64,000 nt of DNA, taken from the NCBI RefSeq assembly GCF_000815225.1, contig NZ_CP010427.1, positions 1,364,001 to 1,428,000 on the forward strand. Direction: 5' to 3'. Positions 39,819 through 48,607 of this stretch are shown here, one piece after another. The notes beneath the pieces were generated by a model, which worked only from the letters and a program-made list of their open reading frames with translations, made no database searches and was not told the origin of the DNA. The position numbers and the translations under genes are program-made. Each line of letters starts with the position of its first letter. The stretch's first letter is position 1. The DNA is from Allofrancisella guangzhouensis. GTDB taxonomy: Bacteria; Pseudomonadota; Gammaproteobacteria; Francisellales; Francisellaceae.

Positions 39819-41087
39819 CTAGATCTTGATAGAAATATCATACAAAAAAGATACAAATACCAATGAAGAATATATTAAGTACAATAAAGTTGTCGTTATA
39901 GTTTCATTTTTACCACCAGCTAAAATTTTACCTAAAGAAAAGTAAATAGGAACTATAAATATATTAAGAACAATAGACAATATTATAGACACCATAAAGA
40001 TGATATTACTTACCAAATTATTAGCAATAAACACTGCCAATACCAATATAAAAACTTTTGTTACTTCTAAGTAGAGCATCGTTTTTATCAATTTTGAATT
40101 TATTATCGACTCTATTTTTAAGCTTATAATCTTAAATCGCCAAGCAATATAAACAGCTATACAGAGAATATAGTTAAACATAAGAAATATAAATGTACTA
40201 ATTACCGAATTAATATATTTTGGATTTATACTATTATGGTCGTACTTAAGAAAAGTGAGATAAATTATTTTATTTAAAACTATAATTACCAAACTAAAAT
40301 ATACATATTTAAGAAGCTCTAAACCAGTTTCTTTATTATTAGTTACAGTCAATACATGCAAATACACTAAAGAGATAGGTAACACAATAAGATTAAGACT
40401 ACTAAAAACTTTTAGGTTAAGCAGCAAGTAAAACAATATTACCGAAAAAATAAAAAAGATAATCAAAACACCATAGAAGCTTACATCTACCCTTTCTGTT
40501 TGACTAGTTAAAGATGTGTTAAGCTTATAACTGTTTTTTAAGAAAAAAATTAGTAAAAATATAATAGTGAAAAGGTAAAATAATTTAAAGAGATACGCAT
40601 CTTTAAGAACAATAAAACAAATAAATAGTCCTACAGCTATTCCCAACAAAGCACTTGAATACACTCCGATAAAACCATACAAGCGGCGTGAATCAGTCTT
40701 TAGATAAAAAGAACTCAAATTAAAAAGCAAATTAACTATAACAACAGAAACTCCTGTCCATAAAGCTGCTAAACTAAAAAGATAAATATTTTTTATAAAA
40801 GATAAAATAATAGCAATAATTATAAATTGCAAACCGTGAATTATTGATTTTGTTGAACCAAAAAAATAATTACTTATACACCCAAAAACTCCTGCAAAAA
40901 ACATAACAAAAATATGATCATTACGGTTGTAAAAGAAGTTAATATCTCCGTAATGAGTTAATAGTGTTACAAAAGGAGCAACACACAAGCATAGACAAAA
41001 AACCATTATTGCAATGATGTGTAAACCCACTGGTTGCTTGAAATCGATATTTGCTTTGGGAATATTTTTGCCTATTGTTTTTTTCAT
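39819..41087 (-). CDS. Polytopic membrane protein, MFS/POT-like
   Basis: This 422-residue protein is almost entirely hydrophobic, with about 12 predicted membrane helices and short charged loops. The overall layout fits the major facilitator superfamily, possibly the oligopeptide (POT) branch or a degenerate relative, but I see no diagnostic substrate motif. It lies 28 bases downstream of the DUF1841-like gene. Treat the name as fold-level only. Confidence 0.5.
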   Translation of the reverse strand: MKKTIGKNIPKANIDFKQPVGLHIIAIMVFCLCLCVAPFVTLLTHYGDINFFYNRNDHIFVMFFAGVFGCISNYFFGSTKSIIHGLQFIIIAIILSFIKNIYLFSLAALWTGVSVVIVNLLFNLSSFYLKTDSRRLYGFIGVYSSALLGIAVGLFICFIVLKDAYLFKLFYLFTIIFLLIFFLKNSYKLNTSLTSQTERVDVSFYGVLIIFFIFSVILFYLLLNLKVFSSLNLIVLPISLVYLHVLTVTNNKETGLELLKYVYFSLVIIVLNKIIYLTFLKYDHNSINPKYINSVISTFIFLMFNYILCIAVYIAWRFKIISLKIESIINSKLIKTMLYLEVTKVFILVLAVFIANNLVSNIIFMVSIILSIVLNIFIVPIYFSLGKILAGGKNETITTTLLYLIYSSLVFVSFLYDISIKI

Positions 41088-41115
41088 TTATTTACTCTTT
41101 ATTTCCATAAAAGCT

Positions 41116-41547
41116 TTATTTTTGCAACAGCTCATTTAATTTATCAAGATAAACTTTTTCCTCAGGAATGGTGTTATATTTTTGTGATTCCCACATCTGT
41201 TCAGCTAGATAGTCTATCATAATATGCTGTACTTTATGCTCATCGAAATTATACTTAGCTAGTAATTTTGTATATATGCTTGCTATACCTGGTGGGCGAT
41301 TAGTCTGGATTTGCTCAATAACAGCAAGATGCAAACTAATATGTAAAAATGGATTTATTTGCCCCATTTCAGGAGAGTAGTCTTTATCAATATTATCCAT
41401 AGTTATTTGGTTATGATACTCTGGGTGTAATTCTATAATCCTAGATATTTGCTCCTCTATAGCTGTTAAAGGTTGTCTATTTTGAAACTTTTGCCAACTA
41501 TCTACAAAAATTTTACGCAATTGATATCTATCTTGGGAAAAAATCAT
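41116..41547 (-). CDS. DUF1841-like protein
   Basis: This 143-residue soluble protein resembles the DUF1841 family: IFVDSWQKFQNRQPLTAIEEQ is followed by QINPFLHISLHLAVIEQI and RPPGI. Family members are found beside nth in several gamma-proteobacteria. Its start overlaps the nth stop by four bases (ATGA-type), so the two are translationally coupled. The function is unknown. Confidence 0.75.
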   Translation of the reverse strand: MIFSQDRYQLRKIFVDSWQKFQNRQPLTAIEEQISRIIELHPEYHNQITMDNIDKDYSPEMGQINPFLHISLHLAVIEQIQTNRPPGIASIYTKLLAKYNFDEHKVQHIMIDYLAEQMWESQKYNTIPEEKVYLDKLNELLQK

Positions 41548-42182
41548 AAGTATTTTTCCTTATCTTTAAATTCGCAATATTGATAAATTATACAATTTCT
41601 ACATTTGGGTTTTTGGGCTGTACAAATATATCTGCCATGCAAAATTATCCAATGGTGTGCATCTTTTAAATACTCTTTTGGGATTACGTCTAAAAGCTTT
41701 TTTTCGACCTCATTAACATTTTTCCCTTTTGCTAAAGGAATACGATTAGCAAGTCTAAATATATGAGTATCTACAGCCATAGTTGGTTTACCAAAAGCTG
41801 TATTAAGCACCACATTTGCAGTTTTTCTGCCAACGCCAGCTAAAGAAATTAAATCATCAAAATTATCAGGTACTTCGCTATTAAACTTTTCTATTAAATC
41901 TTTACACGTCGCTATAACATTTTTTGCTTTTGTTTTGTATAGTCCAATTGATTTTATATACTCAGCTAACTTTTGTTCACCTAGAGCATATATCTGCCCA
42001 GGAGTATTTGCTATTTTATATAAAACAGCTGTAGCTTTATTTACACTTACATCAGTTGCTTGAGCTGACAATATTACAGCTATTAATAATTCAAAATTAG
42101 AAGTATATTCTAGTTCTGTAGTTGGATTAGGGTCATTCTGTTTCCAAGTTTCAAAAATCTTTATGCGTTTTTGTTTATTCAT
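41544..42182 (-). CDS. nth: Endonuclease III
   Basis: This 212-residue base-excision glycosylase/AP lyase has the HhH motif LISLAGVGRKTANVVLNTAFG, the catalytic Lys within it and the catalytic Asp in MAVDTHIFRLANR. A C-terminal iron-sulfur cluster motif reads CTAQKPKCRNCIIYQYC (CX6CX2CX5C). It overlaps rnfB by eight bases and the DUF1841-like gene by four, forming a coupled operon. Confidence 0.96.
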   Translation of the reverse strand: MNKQKRIKIFETWKQNDPNPTTELEYTSNFELLIAVILSAQATDVSVNKATAVLYKIANTPGQIYALGEQKLAEYIKSIGLYKTKAKNVIATCKDLIEKFNSEVPDNFDDLISLAGVGRKTANVVLNTAFGKPTMAVDTHIFRLANRIPLAKGKNVNEVEKKLLDVIPKEYLKDAHHWIILHGRYICTAQKPKCRNCIIYQYCEFKDKEKYL

Positions 42183-42804
42183 CAGAAGTAGAGGCTTTTT
42201 TCTTATTTCTAAACTTTGCCAAAGATGCTGCTATGTATGCTTTTTTATCTATTTCCTGGGCAGTAGCTATATTTTTATAAACTTCTCGTTGTTTGACTTT
42301 TGTTTTATTAACTCTCTGCTTATGAAACTCATATCTTTCACGGTAGTGATTTTTTTGTTGTATATATTCTTCTGTAAGTAGATTTTGAGGTTGTTTATTT
42401 TCTGCAAGATCAACTAAAGAAATACAATCCATAGGACAAGGTTCAATACAGAGCTCACACCCTGTGCACTCTGATTCAATGATCGTATGCATGAGATTTT
42501 TCGCACCAACTATAGCATCTACAGGACACGCCAATATACATTTTGTACAGCCAATACACATACTTTCATCTATTCTTGCTACAGCACGTGGCTTTACTAT
42601 CCCTAAGCTTTCATCCAAAGAAATTTCTGGCTTACCTAGAAGCTGTGATAGCTCTTTTAAAGTTTTTCCCCCACCTGTTATACATTTGTTATGTTTCTCA
42701 CCATTTGTAATAGCCTTAGCATAACTATAACAGTCTTGGTAAGTACACTTCTGGCATTGAGTTTGAGGTAAAATTTTATCTATGCTTTCAATCGACACTA
42801 TCAT
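42175..42804 (-). CDS. rnfB: RnfB-like ferredoxin, orphan
   Basis: This 209-residue protein has an N-terminal Cys cluster domain (CQKCTYQDCYSYAKAI) like that of RnfB, and two 4Fe-4S motifs, CIGCTKCILACPVDAIVG and CTGCELCIEPCPMDCISL. The usual N-terminal membrane helix of RnfB is absent, and no other rnf genes lie nearby. It overlaps nth by eight bases. In E. coli the rnf/rsx operon is followed by nth, so this pair may be a remnant of that order. The electron acceptor is not known. Confidence 0.82.
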   Translation of the reverse strand: MIVSIESIDKILPQTQCQKCTYQDCYSYAKAITNGEKHNKCITGGGKTLKELSQLLGKPEISLDESLGIVKPRAVARIDESMCIGCTKCILACPVDAIVGAKNLMHTIIESECTGCELCIEPCPMDCISLVDLAENKQPQNLLTEEYIQQKNHYRERYEFHKQRVNKTKVKQREVYKNIATAQEIDKKAYIAASLAKFRNKKKASTSDE

Positions 42805-42806
42805 TT

Positions 42807-43469
42807 TTAGTACAACTCTATGTTTGTTTTATTTTCTATAGACCGAATATATTCTTGAATATTACTAGGAATTTCTAGCAAATCTTTTGCCATAGTTAAA
42901 ATATAAAATATCGGAAAAATATTTACATCATCCCATGAAAATTTATCACCGTTTATAAACGGTGTTTTTATATATGAATTTATTTCTAAAAGTATCCTAT
43001 TTATCTCATTGATAGAATCTTTCGGTGGATTTCTTAGAAAAACATCCATACCATCAATATACTGTGATTTTTTATTTATAAAATATTCTTTAGCACTTTG
43101 AGTGGGAAAATCACACTCATTTTTAGGGTGATATGGCATCCTAGGGTATATAATCCTACGGTAATGCGGAGCCAACTCCGCTATGAAGTCTTTTACAATA
43201 GTAACTATACTTGAATTTGCTATTTCAAAATTTTGAATTTCTGCCATATATCTACATATTTCTTCACTTTCTTTTAAGAAAGCGCCATCACTTTTTTCTA
43301 AAAAAGGTACCTGTTTAGAGCCTATTCTATCTATATGAGCTTTTTCATCATCATTTGCTAAAAACTCCAGTTGATAGTCTAATCCACTTAGGTCGGCAAC
43401 TAGCCTAACTTTGATACAATAAGGACAATGGTTATATGCGTAGATTTTCGTGTTTTCACTCTTATTCAT
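42807..43469 (-). CDS. grxB: Glutaredoxin 2
   Basis: This 220-residue protein combines an N-terminal thioredoxin fold with Cys15-Pro-Tyr-Cys18 and a C-terminal helical GST-like domain, matching GrxB. KQVPFLEKSDGAFLKESEEICRYM is the glutathione-binding segment. It would reduce protein disulfides with glutathione. It starts two bases before rnfB and probably shares its transcript. Confidence 0.92.
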   Translation of the reverse strand: MNKSENTKIYAYNHCPYCIKVRLVADLSGLDYQLEFLANDDEKAHIDRIGSKQVPFLEKSDGAFLKESEEICRYMAEIQNFEIANSSIVTIVKDFIAELAPHYRRIIYPRMPYHPKNECDFPTQSAKEYFINKKSQYIDGMDVFLRNPPKDSINEINRILLEINSYIKTPFINGDKFSWDDVNIFPIFYILTMAKDLLEIPSNIQEYIRSIENKTNIELY

Positions 43470-43526
43470 AGATTAGTAACATAAACTATATATTTATTTC
43501 TTAGGAGCTAATTATACTTTTTATGG

Positions 43527-43549
43527 ATACCGCTATCAAGTAGCGGTAT
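43527..43549. terminator. Perfect 9-bp hairpin at the 3' end of the GT4 gene
   Basis: ATACCGCTA (43527-43535) pairs with TAGCGGTAT (43541-43549) around a 5-base loop. On the minus strand it is followed by CCATAAAAAG, a modest T-poor tail. The stop codon of the GT4 gene (43536-43538) lies in the loop. It may be a terminator or a dispersed palindromic repeat. Confidence 0.6.
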
Positions 43550-44561
43550 GACAAGATGTCAAAAGCTTATCGTATATTTTTTGGATACCTTCAGCTTCAT
43601 TTTGTATCTTGTATTTAGAAGTTACAAGATCATAACCGTTTTGGGCTATTTTTTCTCTTAAGCTATCATCACTCATTAGTATATCTAGTTTTTCGGCTAT
43701 TTGTTCACTTGATTGAGGATCAACTAAATAACCATTTTTCCCGTTAGTAATAATTTCAGACCAAGCACCCGCTTTAGTTGCAATTACAGCACATTTTGAA
43801 GCCATAGCCTCTAAAGCTGGCAAACCAAAACCTTCTGTGTAACTAGGGCATACTACAATATCTAGATTTCTATAACACCCAGGTGCTTCTTTAAAATTCA
43901 CAAATCCATTGAAAATGATCCTCTCTTCAAGTTTCGAAGCTTTAATCTTTTCTTTTAAAGATAATTCTAAGTCATTATTCTTAGATGTCGTTTCACCATA
44001 TATATTTGCAATCCACTTAGGATTTTCAGGTAAAACTTCAATCATTGCATCCACAAACTCTCCTATACCCTTTGTTTTTTTAACTCTACCAAAAAAACCT
44101 ATTTTAAAATTAGTTTGTTGTGGTATAGATGGATGAAATTTCTGGATATCTACTCCATGAGGAACTATTTCAAATTGCTCATCAAATCTTGATGCTGCAA
44201 TTTTGGATACAGGGATTATCGCTTGCATCTTGCTACAATAGAACTTTTGGACTCTAGATCTTTTCCTAGCCCCAGCAGTAGTAAAAACAAGGATTAACTT
44301 ATATCTAAAAATATGCTTTAGAATTATTCCTACCAACATATCAATATTTCTTCTAGCGTGCCAAATCCGCCATTTATCACGCCAGCAACCAAATAAAAAT
44401 TGTTTAAATGTAATTGTTTTTATATCATTAGAATTAAGGTTAAATCCCAAACCTACTATATTTATAAGTTTTGCCTGCTCTGGGATTACTGCTAGCATAC
44501 TAGAATTTATACCAGAAAAACGCCGTCCCAGTGATGGAGCTATAACCAAAACATTTTTCAT
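43536..44561 (-). CDS. GT4-family glycosyltransferase
   Basis: This 341-residue GT-B enzyme has the C-terminal donor-binding signature of GT4: FKIGFFGRVKKTKGIGEFVDA, then VCPSYTEGFGLPALEAMASKCAVIAT, including the EX7E pair. It begins VLVIAPSLGRRFSGINSSM. It would transfer a nucleotide-activated hexose in LPS core or O-antigen assembly. The last codons read through one arm of a hairpin and the stop sits in the loop, so the C-terminal residues may be recent. It is divergent from the polymerase/ligase gene at 44656. Confidence 0.88.
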   Translation of the reverse strand: MKNVLVIAPSLGRRFSGINSSMLAVIPEQAKLINIVGLGFNLNSNDIKTITFKQFLFGCWRDKWRIWHARRNIDMLVGIILKHIFRYKLILVFTTAGARKRSRVQKFYCSKMQAIIPVSKIAASRFDEQFEIVPHGVDIQKFHPSIPQQTNFKIGFFGRVKKTKGIGEFVDAMIEVLPENPKWIANIYGETTSKNNDLELSLKEKIKASKLEERIIFNGFVNFKEAPGCYRNLDIVVCPSYTEGFGLPALEAMASKCAVIATKAGAWSEIITNGKNGYLVDPQSSEQIAEKLDILMSDDSLREKIAQNGYDLVTSKYKIQNEAEGIQKIYDKLLTSCHTAT

Positions 44562-44655
44562 TACAAAAATTTTACCCTAAAATCACATCAACTAAAATAA
44601 TAGTTTATCCTAAAGGAAAAAATTTTACAATTTGACTGATATATAATTAAATTAA

Positions 44656-46044
44656 ATGGTAAAATTTTACCTAGAGAATTTTACTTTAGAGAATAATATG
44701 TGTTTAAGTAGAGTAACTACCTTACTTCCTGTGATTTTAGTTACAGCTATTTTCATTAGTATATGGACATGGACAAGAGATATTGTCTCTATAAGCATTA
44801 TAAGCATAATTATCATATTCTTGATCTCTAATAGAAAGACCAATCTAGGCAATGTAAAAATTTTTTTAAAAAGAAATTCTTCTTTCATATTGCTTATTTT
44901 TGCTGGCTTACTATATTCTGTTAATTGTATTTATCTCAGTATTATTAACCAAGACACATATACTATAAAACTACTATTTAATTTAGCCAATCCTTTGATA
45001 TTAACTTTATATACTTTTGCTTTAGTATACTTACTATCTAAAAATAAAAACTATCCGAAATTTCTCATAAATGTTTTTTATATAATAGTTTCATTTGTAG
45101 CTACGTTATCATTTTTATTCTTTATTTTTTATTGGCTTAAAGGACAAACCTTCTTGATCAGCAATTTTTACTCAAAGCCTGACCATATCGAACAATCTCA
45201 AAACATAGTGGCATTAACTTTCCCATTTGCAGCTATTTTATTATTAAATAAAATTCCTGATATTAATAAAATTTTATGTAAAATGCTAATAGTAGTCCTA
45301 GCTTTGATAATAATCTTTGCTGATATTTTTATTAATAGGAGTAAAATAGGTTATCTTATAGAGCTAATAGTTTTGATATATTATAGTTTTTATATTATAA
45401 AAAAATACTCCTATATAAATAAGAAATTTCATATTAAAAAACTTCTTATAGTTTCATGCTTGGTGATTTTTTCACTAAGCACTGGCTTATATATTGCTTA
45501 TAAAACATCAGGTACATTCCATCAAAGAATTTCTACAGGGATGTATGGATTTAATAAGTTTTTCAATAAGGATAGTAATAAAAATATAGAGCGCTCTGTT
45601 GAAATCAGACTTATATACTATACAAACTCACTTAAAATATTTAAAGAGTACCCTAAAATACTTCTTTTTGGATGCCCACTAAATGAAGGAACTATAAACT
45701 CATCTATATGTACTAAAAAAATTATAAATAAAAGTCCTCTAATTCAAGAAAGTATGAAAGGATTAAAAGATATCCCTCCTCATAATGAATTTATAAATTA
45801 TACTTATCAGTCTGGAGCTCTTGCTAGCTTAAGTTTATTTTTATTTTTAATTTTGCTATATAGAGAATCTAAAAATACTTATAAAGAATATATTATGCCT
45901 ATGCGAATCTTAGTTATCGCTTTTTTCATAGGTTGCAACTTTGATTTTTTTATGACAAGACAATTCAATACCACTATATTTTTCACACTCTTGGGAATAT
46001 TTTTATCACTAAATAAGCCATACATTAAGGGATGCCAAATATGA
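44656..46044 (+). CDS. O-antigen polymerase/ligase-like membrane protein
   Basis: This 462-residue protein has about 10-12 membrane helices and a large periplasmic loop near residues 300-380 containing PPHNEFINYTYQSG, the Wzy_C/WaaL-type His motif. Such enzymes either polymerise O units or ligate them to lipid A-core. The ATG at 44698 is an alternative start. Its TGA overlaps the ATG of the next gene (ATGA at 46041), so the two are translationally coupled. Polymerase versus ligase cannot be decided from sequence. Confidence 0.8.
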   Translation: MVKFYLENFTLENNMCLSRVTTLLPVILVTAIFISIWTWTRDIVSISIISIIIIFLISNRKTNLGNVKIFLKRNSSFILLIFAGLLYSVNCIYLSIINQDTYTIKLLFNLANPLILTLYTFALVYLLSKNKNYPKFLINVFYIIVSFVATLSFLFFIFYWLKGQTFLISNFYSKPDHIEQSQNIVALTFPFAAILLLNKIPDINKILCKMLIVVLALIIIFADIFINRSKIGYLIELIVLIYYSFYIIKKYSYINKKFHIKKLLIVSCLVIFSLSTGLYIAYKTSGTFHQRISTGMYGFNKFFNKDSNKNIERSVEIRLIYYTNSLKIFKEYPKILLFGCPLNEGTINSSICTKKIINKSPLIQESMKGLKDIPPHNEFINYTYQSGALASLSLFLFLILLYRESKNTYKEYIMPMRILVIAFFIGCNFDFFMTRQFNTTIFFTLLGIFLSLNKPYIKGCQI

Positions 46045-46898
46045 AGATAATAAAAGTTTTAGGTGGACTAGGAAACCAAATGTTTCAATATGCTTTCTAT
46101 TTAAACCATGCGTCAAATAATAATTCTAAAGGAGCCTCTTTTCTAGATATTAGCGGTTTTGGTAAATATAAACTTCATAATGGCTATGAGTTAGAAAAAA
46201 TTTTTAAAAATATAGATAAAAAATATGCCTCCAATCATGATTTTAAAGCGTTATTTGGTATATTTTATTACGTAAGTAAAGTAATAAAACCAGCATTCAA
46301 AAAGTCAAAAAAATATATCAAACAAAAAGAACTTGAGTTTGATCCTGCTTACCTAAAACTATCTGAAGGATATTTTAGTGGTTACTGGCAATCTGAAAAA
46401 TACTTTAAAAATGTTGAAGATATATTAAGACACCATTTCAAGTTTCCTGCTTTGGATATAAGAAACCAGGAATTTATAAATAACCTTGACCATAAAAATA
46501 CTATTTCTATCCATGTTAGAAGAGGTGACTATGTCAACCATCCTGACTACCAAAATATTTGCACCTTAGAATACTATAAAAAGGGCATAAATTATTTCTT
46601 AGAAAATTACGAAAACTGTCATTTTGTAATTTTTTCAAATGAAATTACCTGGTGTCGTAAAAATTTAAAGATATCTAATGTAAGCTATGTAGACTGGAAC
46701 AATAATGATGATTGCTACAAAGATATGCAACTAATGAGCCTATGCAATCACAATATAATAGCAAATAGTTCATTTAGCTGGTGGGGAGCATGGCTGAATG
46801 ATAACAAGCACAAGACAGTTATTTCTCCGACAAAATGGGTTAACCAAAACTTTATTGATCCAAATGATATTTGCCCACCACAGTGGACAAGAATTTAA
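46041..46898 (+). CDS. GT11 alpha-1,2-fucosyltransferase-family glycosyltransferase
   Basis: This protein of about 285 residues shows all GT11 motifs: VLGGLGNQMFQYAFYL at the N terminus, ISIHVRRGDYVNHPDY in the middle and ANSSFSWWGAWLN toward the C terminus. The family transfers L-fucose, or the 3-deoxy analogue L-colitose in some O antigens, from the GDP-sugar to the 2-position of galactose. The first ATG at 46032 directly abuts AAGGG, so the ATG at 46041, nine bases downstream, is the better start. The 3' spacer 46899-47045 holds no gene. Confidence 0.93.
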   Translation: MKIIKVLGGLGNQMFQYAFYLNHASNNNSKGASFLDISGFGKYKLHNGYELEKIFKNIDKKYASNHDFKALFGIFYYVSKVIKPAFKKSKKYIKQKELEFDPAYLKLSEGYFSGYWQSEKYFKNVEDILRHHFKFPALDIRNQEFINNLDHKNTISIHVRRGDYVNHPDYQNICTLEYYKKGINYFLENYENCHFVIFSNEITWCRKNLKISNVSYVDWNNNDDCYKDMQLMSLCNHNIIANSSFSWWGAWLNDNKHKTVISPTKWVNQNFIDPNDICPPQWTRI

Positions 46899-47045
46899 AA
46901 CAACCAAATTTCAAGTGAATTTTAATAAAAAAATTCTAAAAAAGAAGATATACAGGAGCCTGTTCATGCTAGTGAATTAGTTATGAGAGAAAGTTAAAAC
47001 CATGTCTTATAATTTAAAAAATAATTTAGCAAAACTCTTACAAAA

Positions 47046-48044
47046 TTAAATCATATCATTAATAATTTCTCTAGAAATAATTTCAGCAAAATATTCAACC
47101 GTAAAAGGCTTAATTTTATCACTATTTAAATATTTTTCTATATTATCTAAATACTCTAAGTATTGTTGATCAGACATGCTCGTCATGTAGTTATACAACT
47201 CATCGTATGTTTTAAATTTTCTCTTATCTATAAAACAATTTTCTGCAATATAATCCGTGACATTATTAGCTCCCCAATATATTGGTACGCAGCCAGCAAA
47301 AAAGCAATCAAAAATTTTTTCTGTTATATAGCCAGGTATATCTCTAGCATTTTCATAGCAAATGGCAAACTTATATTTTTGTAAAACTTCTTTCTTCGAC
47401 TCTATTTTCCCATTATATGATGGATAGTAAGCACTAAATTTTTTATTATACTTATAATTAAAATACAAAGAATAAAATTTAAACTTACCCCACTTCATTC
47501 CATACAAATCAAAATCTTCTGGATGGTTTTTTTCAAACCATCTTATAGCTTCTATTCTTTTACTATATAACTCTAATGGGTGTTTAGTATATTTATTACC
47601 AGAGATTAATGTGCAAAGTTTTTCTTTGTTTTGTATATTTTTATTTATCGTATTTGGAAACAAATATGAAAAATTTATTTTAAAATATTTTTTATTATCA
47701 ATAAGACTATCATTCCATGTAAATATTTTATTAAAATACTTATGCTTTTTAATATCATAGTTTTCTGGTTTTACTACCTCGGGTTCTACTATCAATAGGT
47801 AAGATTTATCTAGCTTTTTCTTATTAAGCAGCCTTTTAGGCATATTATGATAAAGTACAAACTCTGATGTCAAGCAGTCATTTATATCTTGTGTAGACAA
47901 GTCATAACCTTTACTATAAAAAACATCTTTAAGCTTATAATAAAAATACGCAAAATTATCACGATTAACATTCTTATCATTCAGGTCAAAAATTTTATTG
48001 TTAGCGTTATAGTCAGTATATAAGACTCCTTTCCCTTTATTCAC
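47046..48044 (-). CDS. GT10 alpha-1,3/4-fucosyltransferase-family glycosyltransferase
   Basis: This 332-residue protein contains the GT10 donor-binding core YENARDIPGYITEKIFD with FAGCVPIYWGA, as in Helicobacter pylori FutA and animal Lewis-type fucosyltransferases. The family attaches L-fucose to GlcNAc or Glc in Lewis x/a structures. It is the last gene of a minus-strand operon with gmd, the colC/fcl-like gene, colD and an acyltransferase gene, whose end it overlaps by eight bases. Given colD, the donor could be GDP-L-colitose. Confidence 0.9.
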   Translation of the reverse strand: MNKGKGVLYTDYNANNKIFDLNDKNVNRDNFAYFYYKLKDVFYSKGYDLSTQDINDCLTSEFVLYHNMPKRLLNKKKLDKSYLLIVEPEVVKPENYDIKKHKYFNKIFTWNDSLIDNKKYFKINFSYLFPNTINKNIQNKEKLCTLISGNKYTKHPLELYSKRIEAIRWFEKNHPEDFDLYGMKWGKFKFYSLYFNYKYNKKFSAYYPSYNGKIESKKEVLQKYKFAICYENARDIPGYITEKIFDCFFAGCVPIYWGANNVTDYIAENCFIDKRKFKTYDELYNYMTSMSDQQYLEYLDNIEKYLNSDKIKPFTVEYFAEIISREIINDMI

Positions 48045-48597
48045 TTTCTAAATCCTTTATAATTTTTCTTGCATCAATAAGATCCTTTTCCCACCATTTA
48101 GAATTACCGATAGACTCAGATTTATTTTTTTCAAATCTAAATTTTATTACTTTTGCAGGGCTTCCAACGGCAACTGCAAAAGGAGGTATATTTTTTGTAA
48201 CCGTAGAGTTTGAACCTATGACTGCACCATCTCCGATAGTAACTCCTCTTTGAACAATAGTATCAACTCCAATCCAAACATCATTACCAATAGTACAATC
48301 TTCTTTAGTAAGTTCCTCAAATGCATTATCATAAAACAGAGAACTTGTTGATATTCTATGAATGTCATGTTCTCCTTGACCAATTGATACATTATTTGCT
48401 ATTGAACAATAATTCCCTATTGTTGTTTTTGTAATATAGCAATATTTACCAACATAGCAATATTTACCTACCTGAGTATGCTTATCAACAACTGTACCTT
48501 CCATAATGGTAGTATGACCACCAATACCAGCTTTACAGTGCACATACTTTGATTTGATTTTATTGCTTTTTAATTTTTTCAAAAATTTATTTAACAT
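48037..48597 (-). CDS. Hexapeptide-repeat (LbH) acyltransferase
   Basis: This 186-residue protein is a left-handed beta-helix acyltransferase of the CatB/vat type. Imperfect hexapeptide repeats (AGIGGHTTIMEGTVV, IGNYCSIANNVSIGQ, IGNDVWIGVDTIVQ, IGDGAVIGSNSTV) run through it, with the loop GEHDIHRIS carrying the likely catalytic His. It probably O- or N-acetylates a sugar of the surface glycan made by the same operon. Confidence 0.87.
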   Translation of the reverse strand: MLNKFLKKLKSNKIKSKYVHCKAGIGGHTTIMEGTVVDKHTQVGKYCYVGKYCYITKTTIGNYCSIANNVSIGQGEHDIHRISTSSLFYDNAFEELTKEDCTIGNDVWIGVDTIVQRGVTIGDGAVIGSNSTVTKNIPPFAVAVGSPAKVIKFRFEKNKSESIGNSKWWEKDLIDARKIIKDLESE

Positions 48598-48607
48598 CTA
48601 TCTAACC

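Noticed and set aside
46950-47020. Short match to the IS5-type sequence GAGAAAGTTGAAACCATGTC in the spacer after the GT11 gene
   Set aside because: About 20 bases match with one difference. It may be an IS relic, but it is too short to annotate as an element.
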